The translations under genes and the position numbers were made by a program. A DNA stretch of 15,568 nucleotides, taken from the NCBI GenBank assembly GCA_020024595.1, contig JAHHTO010000043.1, positions 1 to 15,568 on the forward strand, in the 5' to 3' direction. The DNA is from Schaedlerella sp. GTDB lineage: Bacteria > Bacillota > Clostridia > Lachnospirales > Lachnospiraceae. Position 1 is the stretch's first letter. Every line of letters starts with the position of its first letter. Below the pieces are notes generated by a model, which had not been told where the DNA came from, made no database searches, and saw only the letters and a list, made by a program, of their open reading frames with translations. Below, piece by piece: positions 15,201 through 15,568 of this stretch.

Positions 15201-15427
15201 ATATCATCCATACTCGAAGTATCAAAATCACTTGCATAAAATCCTTCCGGGCTATATTCTGGAGCATCCAAAAACATAAATTTCCATACCCCGTTCAGAT
15301 TTTTGAATGCATGTGTATATCCATTGCTGCCAAGCAATGCTTTTTCCCTCGTGGGAAATGTTGAAAAATGAGCTCTTGCCGGCATTCTGTTTATTCCGTC
15401 TATTTGATGATTTTCCCATATTTTCAT
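12278..15427 (-). CDS. lacZ: Beta-galactosidase, LacZ-type glycoside hydrolase family 2
   Basis: 1049 residues, close to E. coli LacZ (1024). It hydrolyses terminal beta-galactosides such as lactose. The order of domains is the LacZ one: sugar-binding jelly roll (about 45-210, with VPGNWQLQGYG and NPTGIYKRTF), two immunoglobulin-like domains flanking the TIM barrel (about 320-610), then the large C-terminal small-chain domain ending with FGRGPRENYSDS and YGGDFGDDPSD upstream of it. The acid/base is E444 in WSLGNESASG and the nucleophile is E512 in LLCEYCHAMGNG. There is no signal peptide, so the enzyme is cytoplasmic and needs an importer, which is not encoded here. AAGGAG lies 9 nt before the ATG. 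The gene has its own promoter and a downstream hairpin, so it appears monocistronic. Confidence 0.97.
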   Translation of the reverse strand: MKIWENHQIDGINRMPARAHFSTFPTREKALLGSNGYTHAFKNLNGVWKFMFLDAPEYSPEGFYASDFDTSSMDDITVPGNWQLQGYGKMHYSNLWYNFPINPPFVPTENPTGIYKRTFYVEESFRGKQMILRFCGVDSAYHLWVNGQEVGYSKAARNESEFDITDLVRLGEENDVTVRVYQWSDGTYLEDQDMWWESGIFRDVELLGVPKTGIHDYKVVADLDDAYENGLFSVDAVLRTEESVQVTFELLDASGVCVWKDTVSSEGNKVSCKAVVEHAEHWTAETPYLYQLLMTVEQDREVIEVIPQKIGFRNIRLNGDTFLVNGVAIKFKGMNRHDYNPKNGRVVAKEEIEKDIILMKQFNVNAIRTCHYPDSYYLYDLCDEYGMYLIDETDLECHGLELTGNHAWISDDPTWEQAYVSRMVRMIERDKNHPSILMWSLGNESASGCNFFKMTEVAHQMDPTRLVHYEGDFDMEYADVYSTMYTWLENPEKPFLMKDIIANGKHPHLLCEYCHAMGNGPGNLKEYQDLFYAHDMLQGGFIWEWFDHGIESYTENGEKYYRYGGDFGDDPSDKDFCIDGMLMPDRTPSPGLYEYKKVVEPVTTTEVDLEKGIIHLLSRYDFADLNQFRLVYQLMEDDVMIQSGCMELPSIPARTGKDITVPYLLEGISAKPGAEYYLNISYQLKDAAPYAPAGHELATAQFKLPIYREGIEVIPEGTLKVTKEHTTLRAEGANFHVEFDLVRGNITSIVRDGMEIMSKGPRLTLWRAPISNDKEIIDKLKKVYFLHLEHEVVMDIQYEDDGRFLKMIVKTINGTTNSAWHFDTTYEYIVCPTGDVLIRVSGVPGGKLEDTGATLNANGSSTSREESGKLGCAPDMFPRIGVTMHLDKSMENVRYFGRGPRENYSDSKEAGLMGVYENTVDGLFTNYVVPQANGNHMDCKWVSLTNDRGMGMVASTENSFNFSASYYEEKDLDNAKHTCDLEKRDYIVFNVDYKQNALGTYSCGQWQLDKYRTKNEAFTIEFRVTPFNNKETEDQQIAHERVRLFKKIS

Positions 15428-15508
15428 AATGAATTTCTCCTTCTACATTATTTCTTTCTCTTTTCTTTATTCCTTTTCCTTTTTTCACATTTTCGTATCT
15501 GTTTTGTG

Positions 15509-15537
15509 ATTCTATTTTAGCATTCCACTCCTTTCAA
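15509..15537 (-). promoter_or_regulatory. Sigma-A promoter of lacZ
   Basis: On the minus strand TTGAAA (15532-15537), exactly 17 bp, TAGAAT (15509-15514). Transcription would start near 15502, leaving a purine-rich leader of about 75 nt. I see no good catabolite-response element match here; further operators could lie beyond the window edge, 31 bp upstream of the -35 box. Confidence 0.7.
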
Positions 15538-15568
15538 TTCTATAAAAAATGTCGAAGATATATATAAT

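Noticed and set aside
15428..15568. Catabolite-response (cre) element upstream of lacZ
   Set aside because: No stretch fits the cre consensus TGWAANCGNTNWCA well; the nearest A-rich segment around 15487-15500 lacks its dyad symmetry.

Overview
The window looks like a chromosomal segment from an anaerobic, spore-forming, low-GC Firmicute of class Clostridia, most likely family Lachnospiraceae. The main evidence is a sporulation block (spoIIR and a sipL-type coat morphogenesis gene) whose order sipL-ispE-gntR-spoIIR matches, as I recall it, the order in Clostridioides difficile. Strong AGGAGG-type ribosome binding sites, tight co-directional gene packing and a clostridial set of domain families (SseB, CvfB, DUF4037/DUF4125) agree with this. 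I see no tRNA, rRNA, CRISPR array, insertion sequence or phage gene.

Layout. Positions 1-1374 carry two plus-strand genes: the 3' part of a DUF4037 gene and a complete DUF4125 gene. They are followed by a short remnant of a LacI-family regulator (1386-1559). A bidirectional terminator (1586-1623) separates this side from everything else, which is all on the minus strand.

Reading the minus strand in its transcription direction, from right to left: (1) a LacZ-type beta-galactosidase with its own promoter and a downstream hairpin; (2) a PrcB-like lipoprotein, then sipL, ispE, a GntR/FCD regulator and spoIIR; a candidate promoter with a dyad precedes the lipoprotein, and a convincing sigma-F-type promoter sits just before spoIIR; (3) a cation-diffusion-facilitator transporter and an acyl-ACP thioesterase; (4) a consensus TTGACA-N18-TATAAT promoter buried in the 3' end of the thioesterase gene, which drives a leader with a long hairpin and then an FAD-dependent dehydrogenase, an SseB-domain protein, a CvfB-like S1 protein and a lone NuoE-type [2Fe-2S] protein; (5) a separate promoter and a small conserved-looking protein of unknown function, whose reading frame continues past an in-frame TGA almost to the terminator.

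How the genes work together. spoIIR (mother-cell sigma-E activation signal from the forespore) and sipL (coat anchoring to the forespore) act in sporulation, while ispE (MEP isoprenoid pathway) and the GntR gene sit between them. The thioesterase, transporter and beta-galactosidase are metabolic or housekeeping genes. I found no clear new defence or mobile system. The least explained elements are the DUF4037/DUF4125 pair, the in-frame TGA, the hairpin leader and the solitary redox proteins.
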